Part shown: positions 42,250 through 51,121 of the stretch, piece after piece
Layout: every line of letters begins with the position of its first letter
How positions within the stretch are numbered: position 1 is the first letter of the stretch
Origin: Bin55 sp965220235
GTDB lineage: Bacteria; Pseudomonadota; Gammaproteobacteria; Pseudomonadales; Azotimanducaceae
Reading direction: 5' to 3'
Length of the DNA: 64,000 nucleotides
Assembly: GCA_965220235.1 (NCBI GenBank)
Contig: OZ244815.1
Location: 3,100,001-3,164,000 of the forward strand
The notes under the pieces: model-generated
Database searches by the model: none
The model's input: only the letters and a program-made list of their open reading frames with translations
Told to the model about the DNA's origin: nothing
Made by a program: the position numbers and the translations under genes

Positions 42250-43644
42250 ATGAATCGACGGACTCTCATAGGTCGCGGATTAAGCGCGGCTAGCCTTGGC
42301 ATCGTCGGAGGGATCCTGATGGGATGCAACCCCATTCACTCCAGTCGTTCGCTAAATACCGCCACGTCTCAATCTAAACGCGTAGTGGTTGTTGGCGCGG
42401 GTATCGCAGGTCTCGCCGCGGCTTCGGAGCTTCGAGCCAAGGGTTATGACGACGTGATTGTCCTAGAAGCCCGCGACAGGATTGGTGGGCGTATTTGGAC
42501 AGCGTCGATTGGCGGCTACCCTATCGACCTAGGCGCTTCTTGGATCCACGGTGTTGACGGCAATCCGATCAATAGTATCGCTGCGGAGAACGGTATCCAG
42601 ACGATGCCAACCGACTACGACAATAAAACCATACTCACACAACACTGCGGTACGCAGTTTCGGCCGTCGAGCCGGATTCTAAAAAGTTTCTGGGAGTTCG
42701 CGCGGAAACGACCTAGGGACTCCCTACGAAATCTCTACGAGCGGTACATTAGCGAATCCGACCCGACTGATGAAGAACGACGCTACTTAGCTTATGTTCT
42801 CAACACGAGCATCGAGCACGAATTTGGCGCCAACATCGACGATCTCTCAATCATGAGCATTTACGGCGGTGAGGACTTTCCAGGAGACGACGTGCTCTTC
42901 CCAGGTGGCTACGATCAGATCGTCAACGCACTAGCCGCAGACTTAGATATCCGGACCGGGCACGCAATCTCAATGATCGACTACCGTGACGCGGACGTCG
43001 TACTAACCACCACTGCCGGCGAAAAGCTAAAAGCCGATTCCGTCGTGGTCACTGTTCCTCTTGGCGTTCTCAAGAAAGGCTCTATCAAATTTATGCCTGA
43101 GCTTCCGCAGACAACACAGCAAGCGTTAGACGGTCTTGGCGTGGGCGTACTCAACAAGACCTGCCTCCTGTTCGACGACATCTTCTGGCCACCGGAAATC
43201 GAGTTGATTGGATACATAAGTGATCATCCCGGACTATGGGCTGAGACTATCAATCTACACCCCTACACGCACCGACCAATTCTCATGATGTTCAACGCTG
43301 GCGGGTACGGTATCCGTATCGAAACGATGTCCGACGCAGAGATCTTAGGCGAAGCACTTCATACCCTTTCACGTATGTTTGGTAAGGTACCAGGGCCGAA
43401 GGATGCACTAATCACGAGATGGTATTCGGATCGCTGGTCATACGGTTCTTACTCGTATGTCCCCGTGGACTCGTCTTTCGAACGATACGCCGATCTTGCG
43501 AAGCCTATCGAGGATCGGCTCTTTTTTGCGGGCGAAGCTACTCACGAAGAGTATCCTGCCACCGTGCACGGGGCTTATTTGTCCGGCGTTCGCGCCGCAA
43601 CGCATATCGTCGCTAACGACTTAGTGCACATGCGACGCCGCTGA
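42250..43644 (+). CDS. flavin monoamine/polyamine oxidase-like protein, Tat or lipoprotein signal
   Basis: A 464-residue FAD-dependent amine oxidase. After the signal region comes the Rossmann motif VVVVGAGIAGLAAASELR, then VLEARDRIGGRIW and DLGASWIHGVDGNP; near the C-terminus LFFAGEATHEEYPATVHG contacts the flavin. The N-terminus MNRRTLIGRGLSAA has a twin-arginine pattern, and GILMGCN is a lipobox with Cys near residue 25, so it may be folded with FAD in the cytosol, exported by Tat and lipid-anchored. I chose the ATG at 42250 because it gives this signal. The IS256-family element ends about 100 bases upstream. Confidence 0.85.
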   Translation: MNRRTLIGRGLSAASLGIVGGILMGCNPIHSSRSLNTATSQSKRVVVVGAGIAGLAAASELRAKGYDDVIVLEARDRIGGRIWTASIGGYPIDLGASWIHGVDGNPINSIAAENGIQTMPTDYDNKTILTQHCGTQFRPSSRILKSFWEFARKRPRDSLRNLYERYISESDPTDEERRYLAYVLNTSIEHEFGANIDDLSIMSIYGGEDFPGDDVLFPGGYDQIVNALAADLDIRTGHAISMIDYRDADVVLTTTAGEKLKADSVVVTVPLGVLKKGSIKFMPELPQTTQQALDGLGVGVLNKTCLLFDDIFWPPEIELIGYISDHPGLWAETINLHPYTHRPILMMFNAGGYGIRIETMSDAEILGEALHTLSRMFGKVPGPKDALITRWYSDRWSYGSYSYVPVDSSFERYADLAKPIEDRLFFAGEATHEEYPATVHGAYLSGVRAATHIVANDLVHMRRR

Positions 43645-44152
43645 CCCTGAGTACGTGTAACTCACAAGTAGCGCGTGAGGACATTTGCCACAATGCAATC
43701 GGCGCTTCGTGATGTGCCTTGCCGCACGGATGGAATCTATGAGAAGACATACGACGTCATCCAGCGAATATTCCCGTTAGACCACCCTGACGAAGCGATA
43801 ATGGAAACGAACGTAGAGAGAAATCTCGGTTACGATCCTTCGCTAACACTTTGATCGCATTCTTAAAGGCATCTACTGCGGGTCTCAAAAGGTGAAATTT
43901 TCAGATACTTAGGATTCGAATTGGGACGGAACTATCACTTTTCAATCCCTCTCTAACGTCTATGTACCGACGGATATTGCGACTCATTTGACGTTCTTCC
44001 GAGTGCACGGCCTGCTACTGTCAGAGCGATCGTAATCTTTGATTTATGAGTACACAGCAAAGAGACCGATGAAGTACAGCTTGCGCACGTCCTCAACGAG
44101 ATGTTTCCACTGCAAAATCCGATAATGAAGGTTTTCGACTGTTTGCAACACC
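43645..44152. other. intergenic region without recognisable content
   Basis: A 508-base stretch of broken short frames between the amine oxidase and the DUF2799 lipoprotein. No hairpin terminator or RNA gene is evident. It probably holds the promoter of the lipoprotein gene near its right end. Confidence 0.4.
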
Positions 44153-44806
44153 ATGAGTAGCCGACTCTGGAAGTCAATCGTGTGCTTTAGTCTCTTGACT
44201 GTGAGCGCATGTACGCAGCTATCCGAAGAAGAATGTCTTTACATGAGTTGGCATGCCAGAGGCGTGATGGACGGCGCCGAGGGAGTACCGCCGAGCAAGG
44301 TGAACGAGTACCAAAGTACGTGTGACAAACACTCAGTGCAAGTGGATCGTGCAACGTATGAGGAGGGGCGTCAAGAAGGAGCGAAGCGATACTGCACTCG
44401 CGCGAACGGATTCAGCGTCGGTATGAACGGCGATCGATACAAGAACGCTTGCCCGGGAAGCATCGAGCGCACCTTCCTTAGTGGCTATCAGCCAGGACGT
44501 TTGATGTGGTCTGCAGTCAACAACATGCAAGTAGCGGAGTCAGCTGTGCGCTCTAGTACCTACAGAATCCAGACCATCGAAAACCAAATTGACCGTCTGT
44601 ACGTCGATCTAGAAGATACAAGCTTGACCGACAAGCGGCGTTCCGAGATCAGAAATCAAATTCGTTGGTTACGAAGGGAAATCGATAACGAGCGCGACAA
44701 ACGCAGAACGAATGAACTACGAATACCAGAATTGCGAGATAGATGCAATCAAGCTAGAGAGAGGGTCGAATCTCTCGGATTTATCGTGGCTGATGTCTGT
44801 TACTAA
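44153..44806 (+). CDS. DUF2799 lipoprotein
   Basis: A 217-residue predicted lipoprotein: signal peptide with lipobox LTVSAC (Cys20). The mature part has the DUF2799 pattern of evenly spaced Cys, Trp and Gly-Tyr residues: CLYMSWHARGVMDGAEG, YQSTCDKH, ATYEEGRQEGAKRYC, NGFSVGMNG, YKNACPGSIERTFLSGYQPG. The last 90 residues form a charged coiled coil (about 125-205). It should sit at the outer membrane facing the periplasm. Function is unknown. Confidence 0.85.
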   Translation: MSSRLWKSIVCFSLLTVSACTQLSEEECLYMSWHARGVMDGAEGVPPSKVNEYQSTCDKHSVQVDRATYEEGRQEGAKRYCTRANGFSVGMNGDRYKNACPGSIERTFLSGYQPGRLMWSAVNNMQVAESAVRSSTYRIQTIENQIDRLYVDLEDTSLTDKRRSEIRNQIRWLRREIDNERDKRRTNELRIPELRDRCNQARERVESLGFIVADVCY

Positions 44807-44951
44807 AACTGCGCCTGAACATCAGCGTTGATCGACTTCAGAACCAGAGTTGCCGCACGAGCATATCTGAAGTGAGTGTACACACTTGCTGCTTAAATAA
44901 CGAAAATCCTCGGCACCTCAGACGATGTGACCGCGCGTAATCATTAGATTT

Positions 44952-45365
44952 TCACGACTCGAATGGGTTCAACACCGTCACGCCTAATCCCTTCACGTCA
45001 CCCGCATTACGCGTCACAAAGATCAAGCCGTTCGTTTTGGCCGTCGCCGCTATGAGCGCATCGATGACTGGGACCGGACGGGTCGCATTCATCCTACCCC
45101 ACTCCTCAGCAACAGCGATGTCGACTGGGAGAATGCGCTCCCCGAATCCCGACATCACGTTTACAAGCCACCGCTCAATCGCTACGGCTCTCCGCACATC
45201 GTTTCGTCGCACCAGTTCTACGCCTTTGCGGATCTCACCCAACACTAAAGAACTAAGCCACAGCTCATCCTCCGGGACGTCGTGCCACCACGCCGCTACG
45301 GCGGAATCGCAATCTTCACCTTTTCGAACTTCCGAGATAACGTTCGTATCAATCAGGAAGGTCAT
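44952..45365 (-). CDS. PIN-domain toxin, FitB/VapC-like
   Basis: A 137-residue PIN ribonuclease. The four acidic residues lie in FLIDTNVISEVRKG (Asp6), LVLGEIRKGVEL (Glu), VPVIDALIAATA (Asp) and FVTRNAGDVKGLGV (Asn/Asp). The IDTNVISE start and TRN ending are typical of the FitB branch. It should cleave RNA when free of antitoxin. Its start overlaps the antitoxin stop by four bases. Confidence 0.9.
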   Translation of the reverse strand: MTFLIDTNVISEVRKGEDCDSAVAAWWHDVPEDELWLSSLVLGEIRKGVELVRRNDVRRAVAIERWLVNVMSGFGERILPVDIAVAEEWGRMNATRPVPVIDALIAATAKTNGLIFVTRNAGDVKGLGVTVLNPFES

Positions 45366-45646
45366 ACGTCGGTATCGCGCCCAAAATCACGTACACGCCC
45401 GAACTCAATGCCTTCGAGCGGCGCTGATGCCAAGAGTGCTTTGAAGCCGCCAAAGCGCGATAGCGCGATCTTCTCCCTCAGAACGCTGCGAGCCTCGGTC
45501 TCACGATCGGGATCAACTAACGCCTTTGCAACATCTCTTACCAAAGCAACGTCTTCTTTCCGGACTTGGAGTTCCACACGCACGAATCCTTGCCGTTGAC
45601 GACGCTTCCGCCACTGTGTGACCGCCGAAGATTGGTCCTTCGCCAT
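45362..45646 (-). CDS. antitoxin partner of the FitB-like toxin
   Basis: A 94-residue basic-then-acidic protein. The N-terminal part (AVTQWRKRRQRQGFVRVELQVRKEDVALV) is a ribbon-helix-helix-like sequence, here in two stretches: QWRKRRQRQGFVRVE and VRKEDVALVRDVAK. The C-terminal tail (GIEFGRVRDFGRDTDV) would bind the PIN toxin. Gene order and the four-base overlap mark it as antitoxin. A palindrome nine bases upstream of its start is a likely operator. Confidence 0.8.
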   Translation of the reverse strand: MAKDQSSAVTQWRKRRQRQGFVRVELQVRKEDVALVRDVAKALVDPDRETEARSVLREKIALSRFGGFKALLASAPLEGIEFGRVRDFGRDTDV

Positions 45647-45654
45647 GGCATCCT

Positions 45655-45682
45655 ATATTTCCGGTATTTTTACCGGTAATAT
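45655..45682 (-). promoter_or_regulatory. palindromic operator of the toxin-antitoxin pair
   Basis: Arms ATATTTCCGGTA and TACCGGTAATAT face each other across TTTT, with 11 of 12 positions paired. It lies just upstream of the antitoxin ATG, where ribbon-helix-helix antitoxins usually repress their own operon. Confidence 0.65.
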
Positions 45683-45877
45683 TATGAGAAGACACGTCGC
45701 TGACGTCGATGAGTCGTTAAACAAACGCTTGTTTTGTATGCGCACCAGCGTACCGGGTAGCTAAATCGATAAATCCGATCATGGATTCGCCTGCTGACAT
45801 CAGCCACGTTTAGGGAAATGTCGTACCTTTTTCGTGTCAAAGGGAAATCAAGTCCACAATCATTTCTAGGCACACCA

Positions 45878-46534
45878 ATGTCTCGAACGTCTTTCCGCAC
45901 GCCCCGTCTTGTTGTTTTAGTCACACTGTTGCCGCTCTTAGCAGGCTGTGCAACGGTCTATACCGACCCAGACTTCCCTGTCTATCAAGATCAACATGGC
46001 ACTATTGCAATTCTGCCATTCGATGTGACGATCAATCCAGAACGTCGATGGAGCGTATCACAGAACCAAATTGACCTGATGGCGAGTGAACAGGCAGAAT
46101 CCTTTCAAAGAGCACTCTACACCCAGTATCTACAAGGTCACCAAAGAGGCCGATACGCAATTGAGTTCCAAGATATTAGCGAGACAAACACGCTACTAAC
46201 TCGGAGCGCAGGCACCCGTTCCAAGCAAGCGCTCTTAGCTTCGATGACAAAATCAGAAATCTGCGATGCCCTGAAGGTGGATGCGGTCATTTCTGGCGAA
46301 ATGGTGCTGACCAAACCCATGGGTACGTTGGAATCAATCGCCGCTTGGCATTTTCTCAAGGTTCCTGGCACGACGAACGAAGTGCATGTGAATACCTCCA
46401 TCCATGAAGGAAATAAAGGCAAATTAATATGGAACTACGAATTTGCACAGCAAGGTTCCCATTGGAGTTCAGTCGAGTCTATCGCAAAACAATTGATCCG
46501 AGGCACTGCACGCAGCTTCCCTTACCGAAGGTAG
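45878..46534 (+). CDS. predicted lipoprotein, unknown family
   Basis: A 218-residue protein with a signal peptide and lipobox LLAGCATVYTD (Cys about residue 25), so probably attached to the outer membrane. The mature domain starts GTIAILPFDVTINPERR and contains CDALKVDAVISGEMVL, the pattern of periplasmic lipoproteins that probe envelope assembly (TolB-N/GNA1162-like), although I cannot assign a family. I use the ATG at 45878, which gives a normal signal; an upstream ATG at 45818 would add 20 polar residues. Confidence 0.75.
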   Translation: MSRTSFRTPRLVVLVTLLPLLAGCATVYTDPDFPVYQDQHGTIAILPFDVTINPERRWSVSQNQIDLMASEQAESFQRALYTQYLQGHQRGRYAIEFQDISETNTLLTRSAGTRSKQALLASMTKSEICDALKVDAVISGEMVLTKPMGTLESIAAWHFLKVPGTTNEVHVNTSIHEGNKGKLIWNYEFAQQGSHWSSVESIAKQLIRGTARSFPYRR

Positions 46535-46702
46535 CTCGCCGGTGCGTTGTTCGTATTCGTGACTTAGCAATGTCCTGCCACTGAAAACAAACGAAACGGA
46601 GTACGATCAAAACGGTTTAATTTAAGAACATGACTGGTTGCAAATAGCTAAACTCGTCACGGTTCTGCATGAACCCAAACTAAGAAACAAAGGAGACAAC
46701 AG

Positions 46703-48253
46703 GTGGTTTGGCAACCTGAAGTTGAGGAACTCGAACAGCGTAGAGCGTTCTCTGAAGAGATGGGCGGCGATGCCGGTATTGCTGAACAGAGACGGCGAGG
46801 AAAGCTAACGGTACGAGAGCGAATCCGATTAATCGCGGACGACGACGAGTTTAAGGAAATTGGTCAACTAGCGGGTGCGGCAACATACGAAGGAAATAAG
46901 CTCGTCCATGTTCGACCGTCCAACATGGTTATCGGGACCGCCAAGATCGATGGGCGTACTGCTGTCGTTACAGCGGGAGACTTCACCGTACGTGGTGGCT
47001 CTGCTGACGGTTCGATCGGAAATAAAGGTGGTCACGCACAGACGATGGCAGCCGAATGGAAACTACCTTTTATTCGCTTGTTGGACGCAACCGGCGGGAG
47101 CGTAAAGACGTTCGAACAGATCGGACGCACATACATACCAACGAACCCGGTGACTCCTGGAATCGAGAAACTGTTGTGCGAAGTACCTGTCGTCGGTGCC
47201 ATTCTAGGGTCCGTAGCCGGTTTACCCGCGGTTGATGCATGTCTCGCTCACTTCAACGTGATGGTCAAAGGCATTAGTCAGCTCTTCCCAGGTGGTCCAC
47301 CAGTGGTCAAAGCCGCGCTTGGTATCGACATTTCGAAAGAAGAGCTGGGCGATGAACGCACTCAGGTATTCGAAAGTGGCGCCGTCGACAATCTGGCTGA
47401 TACTGAGGAAGACGCATTTGACATGATCAGGCAATTCCTGAGTTACCTTCCATCGAATGTATGGCAAATGCCGCCTCGCGGAGACACGGGTGATGACCCG
47501 AACCGTCGTGATGAAGAGTTACTTTCGCTGATCCCGCGTGAGAAACGCCGAACCTACAACCCGCGTCGAATACTGAAAGCCGTGTTAGATAAAGATTCGT
47601 TTTTCGAAATCACGCCCCATTACGGTCGTTCTCGCATTGTTGGACTAGCGAGAATGCACGGTTATCCCGTTGGCGTGATGATCAACAATCCGAACCGTAT
47701 CGGCGGTTCGATGGACGTTTCGGCTGGAGTGAAAGTGATCCGCTTCCTTCAACTCTGTGACACGTTTCACTTACCGATGCTCTATCTGGCGGACGAACCT
47801 GGCTTCATGGTCGGTCCCGAACAGCAATCCTTAGGCATCGTTCGAGCCGGCGCGAAAATGATCTGCGCGACCCTACGAACGCGTATGCCTTGGATGTCCG
47901 TGATCATTAGGCAGCTTTACGGAGTCGCAGGCCAATGCCACGACCGACCGGGTGGAATGTTCAAGCGAGTCGCTTGGCCATCTGGTCATTGGGGCTCCAT
48001 GCACATCGCAGGAGGGGTCTCGGCGGCCTATCGACGCATCATTGCCGAATCAGACAATCCTGAATCAAAACAGCTGGAGATCGAGGAGAAACTCGAAGCT
48101 CTCTCCTCACCCTTCAAGACAGCCGAAGCCTTCAATATTGAGGAGATCATTGATCCTCGCGAAACTAGACCCCTCATGTGCGAATTCGTCGAACTTGCCC
48201 AAGAGCATCTTAAAACGCAGCTAGGTCCGAGCCCTACCCCTTACATGCCTTGA
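46703..48253 (+). CDS. acyl-CoA carboxylase beta subunit (carboxyltransferase)
   Basis: A 516-residue carboxyltransferase of the propionyl/methylcrotonyl-CoA carboxylase class, which transfers CO2 from carboxybiotin to an acyl-CoA. The N-half shows QRRRGKLTVRERI, GDFTVRGGSADG, LLDATGGSVKTF and the oxyanion-type VVGAILGSVAGLPA; the C-half has GVMINNPNRIGGSMD, LADEPGFMVGPEQ and VRQLYGVAG-like IIRQLYGVAGQCH. GTG start with AGGAG upstream. No alpha subunit (biotin carboxylase plus carrier) is adjacent, so its partner must be elsewhere. Confidence 0.9.
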   Translation: MVWQPEVEELEQRRAFSEEMGGDAGIAEQRRRGKLTVRERIRLIADDDEFKEIGQLAGAATYEGNKLVHVRPSNMVIGTAKIDGRTAVVTAGDFTVRGGSADGSIGNKGGHAQTMAAEWKLPFIRLLDATGGSVKTFEQIGRTYIPTNPVTPGIEKLLCEVPVVGAILGSVAGLPAVDACLAHFNVMVKGISQLFPGGPPVVKAALGIDISKEELGDERTQVFESGAVDNLADTEEDAFDMIRQFLSYLPSNVWQMPPRGDTGDDPNRRDEELLSLIPREKRRTYNPRRILKAVLDKDSFFEITPHYGRSRIVGLARMHGYPVGVMINNPNRIGGSMDVSAGVKVIRFLQLCDTFHLPMLYLADEPGFMVGPEQQSLGIVRAGAKMICATLRTRMPWMSVIIRQLYGVAGQCHDRPGGMFKRVAWPSGHWGSMHIAGGVSAAYRRIIAESDNPESKQLEIEEKLEALSSPFKTAEAFNIEEIIDPRETRPLMCEFVELAQEHLKTQLGPSPTPYMP

Positions 48254-48303
48254 TGGACGCTCCTCACACTCACTCTCTTCATTGATTGATCAACAAACTT
48301 GCC

Positions 48304-49377
48304 ATGCGCACAAATCCTGAACTAACTCCTGACGAAAAGCAGACGCTCTATGAAGACGGGTTCATCGTTCTCAGAGATGTCGTACCCGAATCATTGACAT
48401 TTAAGGCGCGGCGGACCATCCATATGTTCGCGGGTAAAAATGGCATACGTCGGTCATATCACGATATTTCGCAGTCGTCCGCACTGCCAGACATGGTAAA
48501 TCAGAGCATTCTCGGTGACATCTTGCGGAACACGATCGGTCCGTACGACGCACCCGAGCGAGGATTCGCCGCAATTCTCTATCCAAACGAGAAAAACGAT
48601 ACGCCGAACTACGGCTGGCACCCGCATCTAGATGGGCTCTGGTCGGGTCGTCTTCCGAAATCGGCAGACGAAATCGATGATCTGAACAGCCCCCGTACGG
48701 AGCACTTCGGCGCCGGCGACGCCACCGTCATGGGTGCGAATATGACTCCGCTGTTTCAGAATCCTGAGTGTACGCTTTCACTCGGCAGTTTCACAGCGTT
48801 CGTTGGCATTGCGTTGAACGACCAAACCCGATTTGGTCGAGGCAACTTGTGTTTACTGAAAGGTATTCACGAAGACGTCGAAGCCTTTTTCCGAATGCAA
48901 TGGGACTCCGGTGGCGTGGTTGGTCCTGAAGGCGCAGGATGGCCTCGGCTTACTAGACAAGCAAATGGTGGCGTGTCGATGACACCTTTACCCTATCCGA
49001 TACGTGACCTAGCACTCAAAGACACGACCGAGTACAACGGCTATCACTTTATAAACCCATCACCCATCCTGTTAGACGTTGGCGATGTCGTGATTGCGCT
49101 TCATGCGTGCCCACACGGTGGCTCGCGCAACGAATGGTCTGATCCGCGCATGAACGTGTACTTTCGTATACGACGCGACCGACCCGGTGGCGTACGCGTC
49201 CTTGGTGACAGTGATCACCCGGATAGGGAGTGGCTCGGCGGATTTCATGAGTATCCGTCGGACTACAACCCATGGGAAGTTGCCATCGACAAGCTTTGCG
49301 ACCACTGGAGCGAATGGGATGGCATGCAGGAAACAGTCGCGATCAATCGAGCAAAAGCACAGGCAGCCGAGGCTTGA
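48304..49377 (+). CDS. phytanoyl-CoA dioxygenase-like protein
   Basis: A 357-residue protein of the PhyH superfamily, longer than most. The iron site is read as His and Asp of GWHPHLDGLW, with the distal His in ALHACPHGGSRNEWSD and an Arg in MNVYFRIRRDRPGG. LYEDGFIVLRDVVPE is the family's N-terminal signature. I start at the ATG at 48304; a TTG 18 bases earlier is possible. It follows the carboxyltransferase gene by 50 bases and may share its transcript, which would link it to acyl-CoA metabolism. Substrate unknown. Confidence 0.8.
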   Translation: MRTNPELTPDEKQTLYEDGFIVLRDVVPESLTFKARRTIHMFAGKNGIRRSYHDISQSSALPDMVNQSILGDILRNTIGPYDAPERGFAAILYPNEKNDTPNYGWHPHLDGLWSGRLPKSADEIDDLNSPRTEHFGAGDATVMGANMTPLFQNPECTLSLGSFTAFVGIALNDQTRFGRGNLCLLKGIHEDVEAFFRMQWDSGGVVGPEGAGWPRLTRQANGGVSMTPLPYPIRDLALKDTTEYNGYHFINPSPILLDVGDVVIALHACPHGGSRNEWSDPRMNVYFRIRRDRPGGVRVLGDSDHPDREWLGGFHEYPSDYNPWEVAIDKLCDHWSEWDGMQETVAINRAKAQAAEA

Positions 49378-49403
49378 AGTGTCGATAATTCGCTCCGCGC
49401 GGT

Positions 49404-49480
49404 GGCTACGTAGCTCAGCTGGTTAGAGCATAGCATTCATAATGCTAGGGTCGTTGGTTCAAGTCCAACCGTAGCTACCA
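49404..49480 (+). tRNA. tRNA-Met (CAT), elongator
   Basis: A 77-base cloverleaf with encoded CCA. Acceptor GGCTACG pairs with CGTAGCT (one G-U), the D arm has AGCTCAGCTGGTTAGAGC, the anticodon stem TAGCA/TGCTA encloses TTCATAA with anticodon CAT, and the T arm reads GTTGGTTCAAGTCCAAC. It closely resembles E. coli elongator tRNA-Met (metT), not the initiator. A tRNA-Ile2 with the same anticodon is less likely. Confidence 0.95.
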
Positions 49481-49521
49481 CTTGCACCTACGCTGAGTTA
49501 ACGGGGAGAAGGACACCAGCC

Positions 49522-50121
49522 ATGGTCCAGAAAATCGGTGCATTGTGGTTTCAGTTACTTAGCTATTTAAGACCTATCGACGGCATACCGCCGCTCTTGG
49601 CGCGCCTCTACTTAACACCTGTCATGCTCCAAGCCGGATACACGAAGCTCGCCGGCTTCGACAACACGGTTTCGTGGTTTGAAAGCATGGGAATGCCGCT
49701 ACCCGTTGTAAGTGTTGCGTTGGTCGCCTTGTCCGAGTTTGTTGGAGGCATTCTGTTGCTCATCGGATGGCTTACGCGGTTGGTGTGTATTCCTCTCATG
49801 ATTGCGATGCTCGTCGCAGCTTTCGCGGTGCACGGTGAAAACGGTTGGTTGACGCTTTCTGACGGTAATAGTTGGTTAGCGAACGAGCGCGTCATCGAAG
49901 CTCAGGAGAAGAAACGAGAAATCCGTCAGTTGATGCGCGAACACGGCGACTATCGATGGCTCACCAGTAACGGGAGTATGACGATTCTCAATAACGGAAT
50001 GCAGCTCGCAATAACGTATTTCTTATTCCTTCTTATCCTACTCTTCACTGGTGGTGGTCGCTACACGAGCTTGGACTACTGGTTAGGGAACTGGTTGAAA
50101 CCACGCCTGGGCGCAAGCTGA
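49522..50121 (+). CDS. DoxX family membrane protein
   Basis: A 199-residue inner-membrane protein of the DoxX type with four helices: about 20-40 (LLARLYLTPVMLQAGYTKL), 60-80 (VSVALVALSEFVGGILLLIG), 82-102 and 152-170. The motif QAGYTKLAGFDNTVSWFESMG is diagnostic. A 45-residue charged loop lies between helices 3 and 4. DoxX proteins take part in redox or detoxification complexes, but no precise role is set. GGGGAGAAGGAC supplies the ribosome site. Its stop overlaps the DUF1801 gene start. Confidence 0.85.
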   Translation: MVQKIGALWFQLLSYLRPIDGIPPLLARLYLTPVMLQAGYTKLAGFDNTVSWFESMGMPLPVVSVALVALSEFVGGILLLIGWLTRLVCIPLMIAMLVAAFAVHGENGWLTLSDGNSWLANERVIEAQEKKREIRQLMREHGDYRWLTSNGSMTILNNGMQLAITYFLFLLILLFTGGGRYTSLDYWLGNWLKPRLGAS

Positions 50122-50549
50122 TGGCGACCAGCCAGAACAAAACGGTACCGACGGAGCAAAGCGCAGAACAGTTCATAGCTAGCGTTGACAACGAAGTCAA
50201 ACGAAAAGACTCTCGAGCGCTCCTCCAAATGATGACCGAAATTACCGATCGCCCACCGATCATGTGGGGATCGTCGCTCATCGGATTTGGTACGTATCAC
50301 TACAAATATGCGAGCGGCCGCGAAGGTGACTTCTTTCTAACCGGTTTCTCCCCTCGTAAACAGGCACTGACAATCTACATCATGCCAGGATTCTCAGAGT
50401 ACGAGGAAATTTTGGGGAATCTCGGAAAGTACAAAACTGGAAAGTCATGTCTTTACGTCAAAAAGCTCGACGACATCGACTGCGATTTACTTAGGGACCT
50501 GATAACCAAGAGTGTCGCTTACATGCGTGATAAATACGAAACGCAATAA
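50121..50549 (+). CDS. DUF1801 domain protein
   Basis: A 142-residue YdhG/DUF1801 protein. Family landmarks are EQFIASVDNEVKRKDSR, MMTEITDRPPIMWGSSLIGFG (shown here in parts), the strand FFLTGFSPRKQALTIYIMPG and GKSCLYVKKLDDID. It is a small cytosolic alpha/beta fold of unknown function, sometimes linked to iron or substrate binding. Its ATG overlaps the DoxX stop by one base, so the two are translated together. Confidence 0.85.
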   Translation: MATSQNKTVPTEQSAEQFIASVDNEVKRKDSRALLQMMTEITDRPPIMWGSSLIGFGTYHYKYASGREGDFFLTGFSPRKQALTIYIMPGFSEYEEILGNLGKYKTGKSCLYVKKLDDIDCDLLRDLITKSVAYMRDKYETQ

Positions 50550-50580
50550 CACCGATTCTCGTCATCGCCAATAAATCGTA

Positions 50581-51018
50581 ATGGCAGTCAATGACCCGTT
50601 AGTTTTCATTCGCGAGCAATCGCGCTCAATGTTTCCTGACGGCGTTGTTTCAGGTTCTGTTTTGATGTCCAACATCGCATTTGGCGCAGCGGCCCTCGGC
50701 GCAGGCCACATGGAGATTTGCAATGCAGGTGAATGGTGGTTTGCGGCCAGCGAAACAAATTGGTTAAAACGAGATCTCCCTCCCAACACGGAGGTAGAGG
50801 ACTTATTCAAGAGTAGGGTGAAATTCCCTAAACTAGGTCCCAGCAGTTATCGGCCCGAACTGTACGTCGGCGTATTCGCGGAGGATATCTACTTGGACCT
50901 GGAAGGTCGAAGTGTCGTGATCAAAGGGGACCTGCCCTCACCGAAGCCGCATATCCGCGTCGTCCCTCCGTGGTGTACTAATGTCCTAGGGTGTCGCGTT
51001 TTACTTGACCATTCCTGA
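50581..51018 (+). CDS. hypothetical protein, 145 residues
   Basis: I recognise no family. The protein is soluble, without signal peptide, and has an N-terminal helix (VFIREQSRSMFPDGV), a Gly/Ala-rich segment (IAFGAAALGAG), EWWFAASETNWLK and a C-terminal beta-rich half. It follows DUF1801 by 31 bases in the same direction and may belong to the doxX operon. Amino-acid use looks like genuine coding sequence. Confidence 0.6.
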   Translation: MAVNDPLVFIREQSRSMFPDGVVSGSVLMSNIAFGAAALGAGHMEICNAGEWWFAASETNWLKRDLPPNTEVEDLFKSRVKFPKLGPSSYRPELYVGVFAEDIYLDLEGRSVVIKGDLPSPKPHIRVVPPWCTNVLGCRVLLDHS

Positions 51019-51078
51019 TGGCACGTCCTATGCGGACCAGAAGCAACCACCCTAATCAAGGCAATACAAAAGCAATTT

Positions 51079-51114
51079 CTTTGTAAAATAGATATTTGTT
51101 TCTATTTTACAAAG
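51079..51114 (+). promoter_or_regulatory. 14-bp perfect palindrome before the DUF4143 ATPase gene
   Basis: CTTTGTAAAATAGA at 51079-51092 and TCTATTTTACAAAG at 51101-51114 are perfect inverted arms with an 8-base spacer. The right arm ends seven bases before the ATG and covers the only purine-rich stretch (AAAGAG) that could act as ribosome binding site. It may be an operator for the gene's own product, which has a winged-helix region, or an RNA hairpin that hides the start. Confidence 0.65.
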
Positions 51115-51121
51115 AGTCGCG

